This document shows, one piece after another, positions 18,531 through 27,915 of a DNA stretch of 64,000 nt (positions are counted from its first letter, which is position 1; each line of letters begins with the position of its first letter). The notes under the pieces are model-generated. The model was not told where the DNA came from, searched no databases, and worked only from the letters and a program-made list of their open reading frames with translations. A program made the translations under genes and the position numbers. The stretch lies in contig JAIYDW010000249.1 in the NCBI GenBank assembly GCA_027487315.1, positions 17,860 through 81,859 of the forward strand. Reading direction: 5' to 3'. The DNA is from Verrucomicrobiaceae bacterium. Lineage in GTDB: Bacteria > Verrucomicrobiota > Verrucomicrobiia > Verrucomicrobiales > Verrucomicrobiaceae.

Positions 18531-19427
18531 ATGCGCATCGGCATCACAGGAGCCACCGGCTTCATCGGCACCCACCTCAGCAAACTCGCCACCCAGCGCG
18601 GTCACGAGATCATCACCTACTCCCGCCGCCGCCGTCCCGGCCCCCACAGCCTCGTTCAACCCGCACAAACCCCCTGGGCGCTCCCCCAGCCGGACCGCCC
18701 GCTCGATGTCCTCATCCACCTCTCCGGCGAACCCGTCTTCGGCCTCTGGACCACCGCCAAACGTGCCCTCATTGACGAAAGTCGAGGCGCCTTCACCGAA
18801 AAACTTGTCGACCACCTCGCCTCCTGGACCCAGCCCCCGGCCGCCCTCCTCGTCGCCTCCGGCGTCGGCTACTATGGTGATCGCAGCGACGAAATCCTCA
18901 CCGAATCCAGCCCCGCCGGCAGCGGCTTTCTCGCGGAGGTTTGCATCGCCTGGGAAGCCGCCGCCCAGCGTGCAAAAGACCGCTTCGGCGCCCGCGTCGT
19001 CCACTTCCGCACCGGCCTTGTGCTCGGTAATGAAGGCGGAGCCCTCCCCCTGATGCGCCGCGCGTTCAAGTTTGGCGTCGGAGGCAACCTCGGCAGCGGC
19101 AGTCAATGGATGCCCTGGATCCACATCGCCGATGAGGTCGGCCTCATCCTCTGGGCCGCCGAAAACACCGCCGTCACCGGCCCGCTCAACCTCAGCGCAC
19201 CGAACCCCGTCACCAACGCCGACTTCACCCGCGCCCTCGCCGCCACCGTGCATCGCCCCGCGTTCTTCCACGCCCCCGCTTTCGTCTTGAAAACCCTCCT
19301 CGGCGATCTCGCCCAGGAAATGCTGCTCACCAGCCAACGCGCCCTCCCCGCCGCCGCCCAATCAGGAGGCTACACCTTTCAACACCCCGACCTCACTCCC
19401 GCACTTGCTCATCTGCTGGCGCTTTAA
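18531..19427 (+). CDS. TIGR01777-type NAD-dependent epimerase-like protein (YfcH family)
   Basis: A 298-residue short-chain dehydrogenase-like protein. The N-terminal nucleotide-binding motif is MRIGITGATGFIGTHL. Family segments follow: LDVLIHLSGEPV, VASGVGYYGDRSDEILTE (the TAVGYYG region), FRTGLVLGNEGGALP, GSQWMPWIHIADEV and a C-terminal domain with LLTSQRALPA. Substrate unknown for the family. The ATG at 18531 places the Rossmann motif at residue 4; an ATG at 18498 is an alternative. The gene lies 50 bp after the M23 gene and may be cotranscribed with it. Confidence 0.9.
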   Translation: MRIGITGATGFIGTHLSKLATQRGHEIITYSRRRRPGPHSLVQPAQTPWALPQPDRPLDVLIHLSGEPVFGLWTTAKRALIDESRGAFTEKLVDHLASWTQPPAALLVASGVGYYGDRSDEILTESSPAGSGFLAEVCIAWEAAAQRAKDRFGARVVHFRTGLVLGNEGGALPLMRRAFKFGVGGNLGSGSQWMPWIHIADEVGLILWAAENTAVTGPLNLSAPNPVTNADFTRALAATVHRPAFFHAPAFVLKTLLGDLAQEMLLTSQRALPAAAQSGGYTFQHPDLTPALAHLLAL

Positions 19428-19454
19428 TCTTTTCGTAGCATAGTATCCGCCGAC

Positions 19455-20333
19455 ATGGCTACCGCTCAAACCACCATCGGACTGATTTACGACTACGATC
19501 AAACACTCAGTCCGAACTACATGCAGGATGAGGTCCTCTTTCCGCGCTTCGGCATCAATCCCACTCAGTTCTGGAAAAAAAGCCGCGAACTCGTCGACAC
19601 CGAAGGCTACGACGGTGAACTCGCCTACCTGAAGGCCCTGCTCGACTACCTCGCTCTCGACCGCCCCACCAACGCCGAACTCAGCGCCCTCGGAGCCAAC
19701 CTCAAATTCTACCCGGGCCTCCCCGCCCTCTTCGCCGAGCTCAGCGCCTCCCTCACCGATCAGCACCGCATGCTCGGCATCAAAGTTGAGCATTACATCG
19801 TCTCCTCAGGCCTGAAAGCCCTCCTCGACGGCTCCGAACTCGCCCCCCACGTCAAAAAAATCTTCGGCTGCGAATTCGGTGAAGACAGCGACGGCCGCAT
19901 CAGCTTCCCCAAGCGCGTCATCAGCCACACCACGAAGACCCAGTTCCTCTTCCGCATCAACAAAGGCATGCTCGAACCGAACGAGGACGTCAACGATCAC
20001 ATGGCCCCGGAACTCCGCCCCATTCCCTTCCAAAACATGATCTATGTCGGTGACGGCCCCACCGACGTCCCTTGCTTCACCCTCATGAAAAAATACGGTG
20101 GCCACGGCATCGCCGTCTACAATCCCAACGAGCCCAGCCGCGCCTCCTTCAAAAAGTGCTACCAGCTCTCCGCTCTCGCTGACCGCGTCAAACACATCGC
20201 CCCCGCCGACTATCGCCCCGGCAGCCACCTCCGGCTTCTCCTTGAAGAAATGATCACCGAGATCGCCGATGGCATCGTCCGCCGCCACCGACTCGAATTC
20301 GAAGAAGGAACCGTCTCCGCCCCTCATTTTTAG
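19455..20333 (+). CDS. HAD-superfamily hydrolase
   Basis: A 292-residue HAD-type phosphohydrolase. Motif I is IYDYDQTLSP, with the second Asp of DYD as the usual acid; note the order YDYDQT, where most HADs have DxDxT. Motif II is probably YIVSSGLKALL, Lys lies in the FPKRVISHTTKTQFL region, and motif IV is MIYVGDGPTDVPCF. The cap region (about 20-115) is helical, as in phosphoserine-phosphatase-like C1 enzymes. Substrate unknown. It starts 27 bp after the epimerase gene. Confidence 0.85.
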   Translation: MATAQTTIGLIYDYDQTLSPNYMQDEVLFPRFGINPTQFWKKSRELVDTEGYDGELAYLKALLDYLALDRPTNAELSALGANLKFYPGLPALFAELSASLTDQHRMLGIKVEHYIVSSGLKALLDGSELAPHVKKIFGCEFGEDSDGRISFPKRVISHTTKTQFLFRINKGMLEPNEDVNDHMAPELRPIPFQNMIYVGDGPTDVPCFTLMKKYGGHGIAVYNPNEPSRASFKKCYQLSALADRVKHIAPADYRPGSHLRLLLEEMITEIADGIVRRHRLEFEEGTVSAPHF

Positions 20334-20397
20334 CCACGCTCCACTTCGGCGCACGAACCCCTTCGCATCGGCGTTGGTTTGGTTGACCGATTCAACC

Positions 20398-21675
20398 ATG
20401 AAAGCCACCCTCGCCGCCCTCTTCTTCGCGCCCATCCTCCACGCCGCGACCTTCTCCGTCTCGGATCCCGAGGCCGCCCGCAAGGCCGTTCGAGATGCCA
20501 AGCCCGGAGACACCATTGTTCTCACCGCAGGCGATTGGAAAGACGCCGATCTCCGCTTCGATGGCGCCGGCACCGCTGAAGCACCCATCACCATCCGCGC
20601 TGAAGTCCCCGGCAAAACCGTCTTCACCGGCGCCTCCCGCCTCCGCATTGGCGGCAGCCACCTCATCGTCAGCGGTCTGCACTTGCATAACCTCTCCGGC
20701 TCAAAAGCCGATTGGCTCGAGTTCCGCATCGACTCCAAGCGCCGCGCCAATCACTGCCGCGTCACCGACTGCGCACTGACGGCAGCTCCCGACTTCAAGG
20801 CCACCGAGAAAGAAGACCGTTGGATCGGCATTTACGGCACCTCCAACCAACTTGACCACTGCCGCATCGAGGGCAAAAAAACCAAAGGCACCTCGGTCGT
20901 GGTTTGGTTGGGAGAAGACGACCCAGGAAACCATCATCTTCACCACAACCACTTCGGTCCTCGCCCCGAATTGGGCAAAAACGGCGGTGAAACCCTTCGC
21001 ATTGGAGACAGTAACAGCTCCATGATGGACGCCCGCTGCCTCGTTGAAGAAAACCTCTTCCACGCCTGCAACGGCGAGACCGAGTGCGTCTCCAACAAAT
21101 CCTGCAGCAACACCTACCGCGCCAACACCTTCATTGAAGTCGAAGGCACACTCACCCTTCGCCACGGAAACCGCTGCATCGTCGAAAAGAACCTCTTCCT
21201 CGGCAACCACAAAACCCGCACCGGCGGTATCCGCGTCATTGGCGAAGATCATCAAATCCTCGACAATCATCTCCAAGACCTCGAAGGCGATGGCTTTCGC
21301 ACCGCCATCGCCCTGATCAACGGCATTCCCGACAGTGTCCTCAATGGCTACTTCCAAGTGAAGAACACCCTCATCCGCGGCAACACCATGCTCAACTGCA
21401 AGCACAGCATGCTCCTCGGTTACAACGACGTCAAAAAAGCCACCCTTCCCCCCATCGGTATCCGCCTCGAACGCAACCGCATCGTCGCCCGTCCGGGCCA
21501 GCCCGCCATCGAGACCAAGCTTGCACCTGAAACCTTCATCTGGATTGACAACGAAGCCAATGCAGAACCCATCGGCCTGCCAACCCAAAGTGGACTGAAG
21601 CACAACAGCGACCTAGCCATCAAATCCCGCTCAACACCCACCCAGGATGCTTTCGGCCCCACCTGGATGCGCTGA
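20398..21675 (+). CDS. secreted polysaccharide lyase family 6 enzyme (alginate/chondroitin-B type)
   Basis: A 425-residue right-handed beta-helix lyase. The signal peptide is MKATLAALFFAPILHAA. PL6 hallmarks are present: KPGDTIVLTAGDW, ECVSNKSCSNTYRANTF with Lys234 and GTLTLRHGNRC with Arg255. The 21-residue spacing equals that of catalytic Lys250/Arg271 in the Pedobacter chondroitinase B. Acidic residues in EVEG and nearby could bind calcium. Family members cleave alginate or dermatan sulfate by beta-elimination; which applies here cannot be told. The start at 20398 gives the signal peptide directly. Its 3' end faces ilvD with 10 bp between. Confidence 0.92.
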   Translation: MKATLAALFFAPILHAATFSVSDPEAARKAVRDAKPGDTIVLTAGDWKDADLRFDGAGTAEAPITIRAEVPGKTVFTGASRLRIGGSHLIVSGLHLHNLSGSKADWLEFRIDSKRRANHCRVTDCALTAAPDFKATEKEDRWIGIYGTSNQLDHCRIEGKKTKGTSVVVWLGEDDPGNHHLHHNHFGPRPELGKNGGETLRIGDSNSSMMDARCLVEENLFHACNGETECVSNKSCSNTYRANTFIEVEGTLTLRHGNRCIVEKNLFLGNHKTRTGGIRVIGEDHQILDNHLQDLEGDGFRTAIALINGIPDSVLNGYFQVKNTLIRGNTMLNCKHSMLLGYNDVKKATLPPIGIRLERNRIVARPGQPAIETKLAPETFIWIDNEANAEPIGLPTQSGLKHNSDLAIKSRSTPTQDAFGPTWMR

Positions 21676-21685
21676 AGTCGGAACC

Positions 21686-23416
21686 TTACAGCCCCTTGTC
21701 CGTCACAGCTCCCTCGCTCGCACTTGTCGTCAGCGCTGCAAACTTCGCCAGCACCCCGCGTGTGTAGCGAGGCTTCGGCTGCTTCCAGGCCTTCAAACGC
21801 GCCGCCAGTTCCTTCGCGGGAATTCCCAGCGTTATCGCACGCTTCTCAGCATCAATCGTGATCTTATCGCCATTCTTAATGACCGCGATCGGACCTCCCA
21901 CAAACGCCTCCGGCGTCACATGGCCCACCACAAATCCATGACTGCCTCCGGAGAAACGACCGTCCGTGATCAGCGCCACATCCTTGCCCAGGCCCTTGCC
22001 CATGATCGCACTCGTTGGACTCAGCATCTCGCGCATCCCAGGCCCGCCCTTCGGCCCTTCCATGCGCACCACAATCACATGCCCCTTCTTCACCTTGTCA
22101 TTCAGGATCGCGTCCAAAGCCTTCTCTTCGGAATCAAACACAATCGCCTTGCCCGTAAAGGTTAGCCCTTCCTTGCCCGAAATCTTACCCACCGCTCCCT
22201 GCGGGCATAGGTTGCCTTTGAAAATCACCAAATGGCTGTCCTTTTTGATCGGATCCTTCAGTGACCGAATGATTTGCTGACCCTTCGGATAAACGATCTT
22301 CGACTTTTTGAGGTTCTCCTTCATCGTCCGCCCCGTCACCGTCAGGCAGTCGCCATGCATCAGGCCTTCCTCGACCAGCATGCGCATCAAAGGCACCGTG
22401 CCGCCGATCTTGACCAGATCGTTCATGAAGTACTTGCCGCTCGGCTTCAAATCACCCAAAACCGGCGTCTTCTTGCCGATCCGCACAAAATCCTCAATGG
22501 TCAGTTTCACCCCGGCCGTGTGCGCCATGGCGATGAGGTGCAACACCGCATTCGTGCTGCCTCCCAGCGTGATGATCAAGGTGATCGCATTCTCGAAGGC
22601 TTCCTTCGTCATGATGTCCCGGGGCGTGATGCCCAGCTTGATCATGTTCATCACCGCCGCCCCTGCATCAAAGCAGTCGATCAGCTTCTCATCCGACACC
22701 GCCGACTGCGCGCCCGAGTTCGGCAAAGACATGCCCATCGCCTCAATCGCACTCGCCATCGTGTTGGCCGTATACATCCCCCCGCAAGAGCCTTCTCCAG
22801 GAATGCTGTGCTCCTCGATGTCCGCAAGCTCCTTGTCGCTGATCAAACAATTGGCATGTTTGCCGACCGCTTCAAACACCGTCACAATGTCCGCGTCCCT
22901 CTTCTCAGGACCGACACAACCCGGCAGGATCGTGCCCCCGTAAACAAAAACACTGGGACGATTCATACGCGCCATCGCCATCATGCAGCCCGGCATGTTC
23001 TTGTCGCATCCGCCAATCGCCACAAAACCATCCATCCCCTCGCATCCCACCACCGTCTCAATTGAGTCCGCAATGACCTCGCGCGACACCAACGAATACT
23101 TCATCCCCTCCGTTCCCATCGAGATCCCGTCGGAAATCGTGATCGTGTTGAAAATCACACTCTTGCCCCCCGCCGCATCCACACCCTTCGCCGCTTCCTC
23201 CGCCAACCGATCAATGTGCATGTTGCAGGGCGTCACCATGCTCCACGTGCTGGCGATCCCAATCTGCGACTTCTGAAAATCCGCCCGCTTAAAACCTACA
23301 GCATGCAGCATCGCCCGGCTGGCAGCCCGTTCCGGCCCGTCAACTACGATGGCTGAGTGCTTGCGATGAAGGGGAGAAACAGATGGGGCGGATTTGGAAG
23401 CAGATTTTTTGGCCAT
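21686..23416 (-). CDS. ilvD: dihydroxy-acid dehydratase
   Basis: A 576-residue enzyme converting 2,3-dihydroxy-3-methylbutanoate and -pentanoate to the keto acids of valine and isoleucine synthesis. IlvD/Edd signatures include [16 protein letters not shown] (Fe-S cysteine), [29 protein letters not shown] and [15 protein letters not shown] good ribosome site (GGAGG) precedes the ATG at 23416. The first 16 residues ([16 protein letters not shown]) are a Lys/Ser-rich extension. No other branched-chain gene is adjacent. Confidence 0.96.
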   Translation of the reverse strand: MAKKSASKSAPSVSPLHRKHSAIVVDGPERAASRAMLHAVGFKRADFQKSQIGIASTWSMVTPCNMHIDRLAEEAAKGVDAAGGKSVIFNTITISDGISMGTEGMKYSLVSREVIADSIETVVGCEGMDGFVAIGGCDKNMPGCMMAMARMNRPSVFVYGGTILPGCVGPEKRDADIVTVFEAVGKHANCLISDKELADIEEHSIPGEGSCGGMYTANTMASAIEAMGMSLPNSGAQSAVSDEKLIDCFDAGAAVMNMIKLGITPRDIMTKEAFENAITLIITLGGSTNAVLHLIAMAHTAGVKLTIEDFVRIGKKTPVLGDLKPSGKYFMNDLVKIGGTVPLMRMLVEEGLMHGDCLTVTGRTMKENLKKSKIVYPKGQQIIRSLKDPIKKDSHLVIFKGNLCPQGAVGKISGKEGLTFTGKAIVFDSEEKALDAILNDKVKKGHVIVVRMEGPKGGPGMREMLSPTSAIMGKGLGKDVALITDGRFSGGSHGFVVGHVTPEAFVGGPIAVIKNGDKITIDAEKRAITLGIPAKELAARLKAWKQPKPRYTRGVLAKFAALTTSASEGAVTDKGL

Positions 23417-23478
23417 AATCGAGCCTCCAATCTGGCAGCAGCCCCGCCGACTTGCAAGGATTCATCGAATGCATCGCC

Positions 23479-23985
23479 TCACTGGGGCGCCATCGGCACA
23501 AAACTCGTCGCGGCGTTGTTCATATTGCCCATGCTCGGTATCACTCCACCCGCATTCCCGTTATTGAAGGCTCCCTGCGCCTGTTGTGTGAATGGCCGGT
23601 AAAGACTCCCCCCTCCTGCCACGCCTCCCCCACCCACTCCACCTTGAAGCGCATTCGGCGCCATGATCGACTGGGGCGCATCCGGCGTCGGCTCCCCGTT
23701 CGCCCGGCGCTCGCTTTCGACCAAAAAATGGTGCGACCACGCCGCATCCCGCGCATCATCCGAAATCCGCTTCTCCAAAGCCGCCCGATCCGCCTGGTAA
23801 TCCGCCTCACTCAACAAACCCATCGCACGTCGCCTCTCCAATTCATCAAACTCCGGCCTCGCCTGCTCCCTTAACACCCGCGCACTTGCGTTCAACGATT
23901 CAGCCGTAGGCAGCGAGGAACTGCCGCAACCGATCAGTAAAAACCCAGCCAAAAAACCAGAGATGACATGTGCAAGAACTCGCAT
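23479..23985 (-). CDS. small lipoprotein of unknown function
   Basis: A 168-residue protein not recognised as any family. Residues 1-20 form a lipoprotein signal with lipobox LLIGC and acylation at Cys20, followed by GSSSLP. Residues 30-85 are charged and helical (VLREQARPEFDELERRRAMG), containing a SHOCT-like pattern MGLLSEADYQADRAALEKRI; SHOCT modules are short domains usually at protein ends. The C-terminal half is Gly/Asn-rich and disordered. It is 62 bp upstream of ilvD on the same strand, which may be coincidence. Confidence 0.75.
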   Translation of the reverse strand: MRVLAHVISGFLAGFLLIGCGSSSLPTAESLNASARVLREQARPEFDELERRRAMGLLSEADYQADRAALEKRISDDARDAAWSHHFLVESERRANGEPTPDAPQSIMAPNALQGGVGGGGVAGGGSLYRPFTQQAQGAFNNGNAGGVIPSMGNMNNAATSFVPMAPQ

Positions 23986-24029
23986 GGAATGACCTCAAGA
24001 CTAGCGGCTCCAAACTCCGGAATCAATCC

Positions 24030-24053
24030 AATCCGCAGCTAGAATAGCGGATT
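24030..24053. other. inverted repeat in the 167-bp gap behind the GH16 gene
   Basis: AATCCGC (24030-24036) and GCGGATT (24047-24053) form a perfect 7-bp stem with a 10-base loop, 100 bp past the stop of the GH16 gene and 45 bp upstream of the lipoprotein start. There is no T run, so either a terminator or a regulatory palindrome is possible. Confidence 0.3.
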
Positions 24054-24152
24054 CACTTCGCCTGACCTACTCACGGCAACCTTTCTTTGCCCTGGCCCTT
24101 TTGCCGGCGATCAGTTCAGAGATGCGCTGTGAGGTTGACATAGTGGCTGACT

Positions 24153-27100
24153 TCATGGTCTGGTCACTTTGAGACGCACAAACCGCCTACCATTGGTTCC
24201 CGCTGGAACGGTCGCTTTGATTTGCTGCGTGGTTCCGTTGTCGCTTAATAGGCTACTGGTCACTCCGGCAGTGCTCCAGGTCGTCAGATTATCGGTCCAC
24301 TCGACAGTGTAGGTCACGTCGGTGGCGGATTTGTTTTTGGTGTAGGTGTATTCGAGATTGGAGCCATTGCGGGCGGCGGAGTGCGGTAGGCTGGTGTTGG
24401 TGCTCGGGCTGCTGGCAAAGGCGTATTCGAGGAGATTGAACACGCCGTCTTTATCGTCGTCGGCTTGCTCGCCTGCGATAAGGGTGTTGTTCGTATTGGC
24501 TCCGAAACTGGTAGCCTGCCAGGTCTGCCAGGCGGTGGGCGTGATGCGGGTGAGGACAACGTCATTGCCACTGCCACCGGTGTAGCTGATGCGCCACCAT
24601 TGGGCGTCTTCGTAGAACTCTGCTCCTTCCGGAAGTCCGCTAAAAGTGCCGCTGACGGCAAGGCTGGTGCCGGTGTTATCAATGATGCGGAAGGAGCTAC
24701 CTGCGACGAGTCCAGGCGCTGCGACGAGATCGAGCATGCCTGCCAAGGCCACGCTGCTGGTGGCGCTGGTGAGGCGGAGTTGATCGTATTGCGTGCCAGC
24801 AGTGGTGCCATTGAGGCGAAAGCGCACGCTGCCTGCGGAGTTTACGGTTAGGCTGCCTGCCACCGTGCGGATTCCTGTTGTTGCCCCGAAGGTCACAGTG
24901 CCGCCATCGACGATCAAGCTGCTGTTGAGGCTGCCAGCGAGATCGAGCGTGCCTGCCTGCACGGTGCTGCCGCCGGTGAAGGTGTTGGCACCGCTGAGTG
25001 TGACGGTGCCGCTCGTGGTCTTGGTCAAAGCAGCCGAGCCACCGAGTCGTGCGCTCACTGCCCCGCTGCGCACATCATAGCTCGTGCCGGCGAGGAACTG
25101 CGTGGAGGACCCGGTGCTATTGACGATGCTGCCGCCGAAAAGCTCCACTGGACCGAGCGTTTCGCTAAAGGCATTCAAGTCGAAAACTGCGCCAGTGTTC
25201 ACGATGAGATCAAGCGTGCTGCTGAATCGCTCACTGGCTCCGAGTTTTGACGTGCCGGATTGCAGATTCAGGAAGCCCACGGTGCTCATCGTGCCAGAGA
25301 AAGTGAGCGTTCCTGCGCCTTGCTTGATGTAGGTGCCGGTGCCGCCCCAGTTGTTGGTGACGGTGCGATCTGTGGCATCATCGTAAATCATCGTCCCAAA
25401 GTTCACAACGGCTCCTGGCAGTGAAACGAGATTCGTGCTGAGCGTGCCTTGATTGACCGTGGTGGTGCCCGTGTGTGAGGCGAGGCCATTGAGCTGGAGT
25501 GTGCCGGTGCCGTTTTTCACCAGAGCACCAGCACCCGAGATGGTACCATTCATGATCGTGGTGCCACTACCGGCAAAGGTTAGGGCAAAGGCACCTGTGG
25601 TGGTATCGAGATCACTGGCGAGCGTTAGTGTGCCCGTGCCAGCACCACTGCCGATTCGGGCACCGGCGTCCATCACGAGCAGTCCGCTGAAACTCACGGC
25701 GCTGTTGTCTTCCACATCCAGCGCACCGGAGGTTCCCGTCTCACCATTGCCGGAAAGACGCACTGTCTCAGTACTGGTGAAGTTGACGCCGCCCGCGAGT
25801 GCTAAGGTCGCGCCGCTTGCCACGGTGGTGTTGGCAGCAGTCGTGCCGAGTGCGCCACTGTGAGTCACGACGATTTCACCGTTTTGAATATCCATCGTGC
25901 CGGTGAAGGCGTTGGCATTGGTTAGCCAAGCCGCGCCCGTGTTGATCTTCACGAGATCGCCAAAAGAGGCACCGATAGCGCTGTTGACATTGACTCGCCC
26001 ATTGCCCGCGAGAGTGATTTTGCGAGCCGCAGCTGTGCTGGTGAGCACGCTATTGATGTTCAGCGCCGTAGTGGATGCAGGGCTGTTGTTGGCAAAGGTC
26101 AGATCATTCTGCGCTTGGATCGCGGTGTTGACTGTTTGGGCCGTTGTGACGTCGCCATTCACCACGATCCCGCCCACACCGGTGCCAGATACCAGTTTAC
26201 CGAGCAGCAGTTTAAACGAACCCGCAGCGAGTGTCATGGCCGGACAGTCAGGCGTGGTGAAATAGAGTTCCTTCACGTTCTTATCTCCAAGCAGAGAGAC
26301 GATGGTGCGGGTCGTGGCACGGTTAAAAATCGCCGCATCGCCTGAGTCAGGCACGCCATCTGGCCCCCAGTTTGCTGGAGTGCCCCAGTTCCCACTTTCC
26401 GCACCTTCCCAGCCGGGCTTCATCCAAACCTTCACGTTGGCGATGTTCATGCTGGAGCCATTCATCGTCGGGCCAGGTGTGCCGGCCCACGGGATGACTT
26501 TGGTGCTAAACATGACCTGTAGCGGCAGCATGCTCTGACAGGCTGAAACTTGGGATGCCGTGGCCGTGTAAACGAGCTGCCCATCCCAATACCAACGCAT
26601 GCTGCCATCCGTCGCCCATTCCAGTCCCGCTGTATGATAACCAGGATAAATTTCCGGCACTGAATGGGATGTTCCCAGGTTGTCATGCACGGGCTGCCAG
26701 TCATGCAGCGTCACATGATTGTCATTGTGCGCATGGGCCTCGGAGATGTCGATCTCTTGCCCGTCCACATCATTACCGAGGTTGGCGGGAGTGGACAGCC
26801 AGAAGGCATTGTTAAGACCATCGCTACTACCGATTTGAAAAACGGATTCGTAGTAGCCAAAGCGCTGTGTGAACTGAGTGGTATAAAGCCCGCCCGTGTC
26901 CCATTCCGTGCCATTCGCTGTGGTGGTGAGCCGTAGTTGCCCGCTGCTCACGGTGTTGTTTGGCCGATTGTCATACACGGCCCACACCGCTGGATTGAAG
27001 GCCGTTCCGTCGAACTCATCTGCAAAGGTCGTTTGCGTGTAGCCCGGCATGGGTTGCTCATTGAGGACGAACTGCACGGCATCTGCCGAGACAAACCCAT

Positions 27101-27809
27101 TGGCTCCATCATTGCGCAAAAGCACATTCCCAGTCGTGCCAGCCGCAAAGTCAAACGAGCCCACTTTCACCCAAGTGCCACCATTGACCCGCTGGTTCAC
27201 TCTGGTGAAAATTGTTCCAGCAGTCGAGTTCACATCCACACGGACATTCGAGGCGCGGATCGAATCGGCGACCCACCACATGTAGACATCATAACGCCCG
27301 GCCAAAGGCAGCGTGGGCCTGAACCGCACACTCTTTCCACCTGTCCCGCCAGTATTGCCATCTTGCAGGTAGTTACTGCCAAAGTAGCCAGCAAGGCCCG
27401 TGCTCGCCGTCCACCCGGCGCTGATCGTCACGCCAGTCGCGGCGGTATTGTCCAAGACAATCGAAGGAGTCGTGCTGACTGTTGGCGAGGCCACACCCTC
27501 GCCTGTGCCATCAATCGCCGTCAGGCGGTAAAAGTAACGAGTGCCCGCCACTGCCGTCGTATCGGTGAAACTCGTGGTCGTCGGCGAGCCAACTACGCTA
27601 AACGGTCCAGTCGCCACCATGGCTCGCTTCACGCTGTAGCTGGTCGCACCTGCAGCCGCAGTCCATGTCAAACTCACCTGACCTGCAAAAGGTGGCGCTG
27701 TCAGTGCAACATTAGCCGGAGGAGCAGGCGCAGCCACGGCGTGAACGGCCAGTAGTCCAAGGATCGCAAACACGATACGAAGGTTAGGTTTTGGCAAAAG
27801 GCGGCTCAT
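24153..27809 (-). CDS. secreted GH16 beta-glucanase fused to autotransporter-type beta-strand repeats
   Basis: A 1218-residue multidomain protein. Order: signal peptide (1-27), fibronectin-III-like domain (about 30-115), golvesin/xanthan-lyase-like binding domain (about 118-250, with GYFGSNYLQDG, VRFRPTLPLAGRYDVYMWW and ADAVQF), GH16 catalytic domain (about 258-475), then roughly 600 residues of Thr/Ser/Gly-rich strands of the autotransporter-associated type (GTGTLQLNGLASHTGTTTV, LSGANTFTGGSTVQAGTLDL), and a terminal module with DDDKDGVFNLLEY. The GH16 motif ExDxxE is intact in GQEIDISE (Glu352, Asp354, Glu357), so laminarinase- or agarase-like activity is likely. No beta-barrel translocator, PEP-CTERM tail or LPXTG-like signal is visible. 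Confidence 0.9.
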   Translation of the reverse strand: MSRLLPKPNLRIVFAILGLLAVHAVAAPAPPANVALTAPPFAGQVSLTWTAAAGATSYSVKRAMVATGPFSVVGSPTTTSFTDTTAVAGTRYFYRLTAIDGTGEGVASPTVSTTPSIVLDNTAATGVTISAGWTASTGLAGYFGSNYLQDGNTGGTGGKSVRFRPTLPLAGRYDVYMWWVADSIRASNVRVDVNSTAGTIFTRVNQRVNGGTWVKVGSFDFAAGTTGNVLLRNDGANGFVSADAVQFVLNEQPMPGYTQTTFADEFDGTAFNPAVWAVYDNRPNNTVSSGQLRLTTTANGTEWDTGGLYTTQFTQRFGYYESVFQIGSSDGLNNAFWLSTPANLGNDVDGQEIDISEAHAHNDNHVTLHDWQPVHDNLGTSHSVPEIYPGYHTAGLEWATDGSMRWYWDGQLVYTATASQVSACQSMLPLQVMFSTKVIPWAGTPGPTMNGSSMNIANVKVWMKPGWEGAESGNWGTPANWGPDGVPDSGDAAIFNRATTRTIVSLLGDKNVKELYFTTPDCPAMTLAAGSFKLLLGKLVSGTGVGGIVVNGDVTTAQTVNTAIQAQNDLTFANNSPASTTALNINSVLTSTAAARKITLAGNGRVNVNSAIGASFGDLVKINTGAAWLTNANAFTGTMDIQNGEIVVTHSGALGTTAANTTVASGATLALAGGVNFTSTETVRLSGNGETGTSGALDVEDNSAVSFSGLLVMDAGARIGSGAGTGTLTLASDLDTTTGAFALTFAGSGTTIMNGTISGAGALVKNGTGTLQLNGLASHTGTTTVNQGTLSTNLVSLPGAVVNFGTMIYDDATDRTVTNNWGGTGTYIKQGAGTLTFSGTMSTVGFLNLQSGTSKLGASERFSSTLDLIVNTGAVFDLNAFSETLGPVELFGGSIVNSTGSSTQFLAGTSYDVRSGAVSARLGGSAALTKTTSGTVTLSGANTFTGGSTVQAGTLDLAGSLNSSLIVDGGTVTFGATTGIRTVAGSLTVNSAGSVRFRLNGTTAGTQYDQLRLTSATSSVALAGMLDLVAAPGLVAGSSFRIIDNTGTSLAVSGTFSGLPEGAEFYEDAQWWRISYTGGSGNDVVLTRITPTAWQTWQATSFGANTNNTLIAGEQADDDKDGVFNLLEYAFASSPSTNTSLPHSAARNGSNLEYTYTKNKSATDVTYTVEWTDNLTTWSTAGVTSSLLSDNGTTQQIKATVPAGTNGRRFVRLKVTRP

Positions 27810-27893
27810 GAGAGGGTTGGTGGTCAGGGCTGTTTTATCAAACGCATTCGCAGAAGCCTAGACATTTCAACGAATCGTCGGCGGCCTGCTACT

Positions 27894-27915
27894 TGGTCAC
27901 TGGGTGGTCACTGGG
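27894..27915. repeat. perfect 11-bp tandem duplication
   Basis: TGGTCACTGGG occurs twice without a gap, at 27894-27904 and 27905-27915. The second copy contains the stop codon of the keto-disaccharide-hydrolase relic (27908-27910, minus). It looks like a replication-slippage event at the decaying end of that gene. Confidence 0.6.

Noticed and set aside
18441..19361. A 306-codon frame antisense to the YfcH-type gene, and similar ones at 17695-18444 and 20701-21603
   Set aside because: Low-complexity Gly/Glu/Ala/Val translations opposite well-supported genes.
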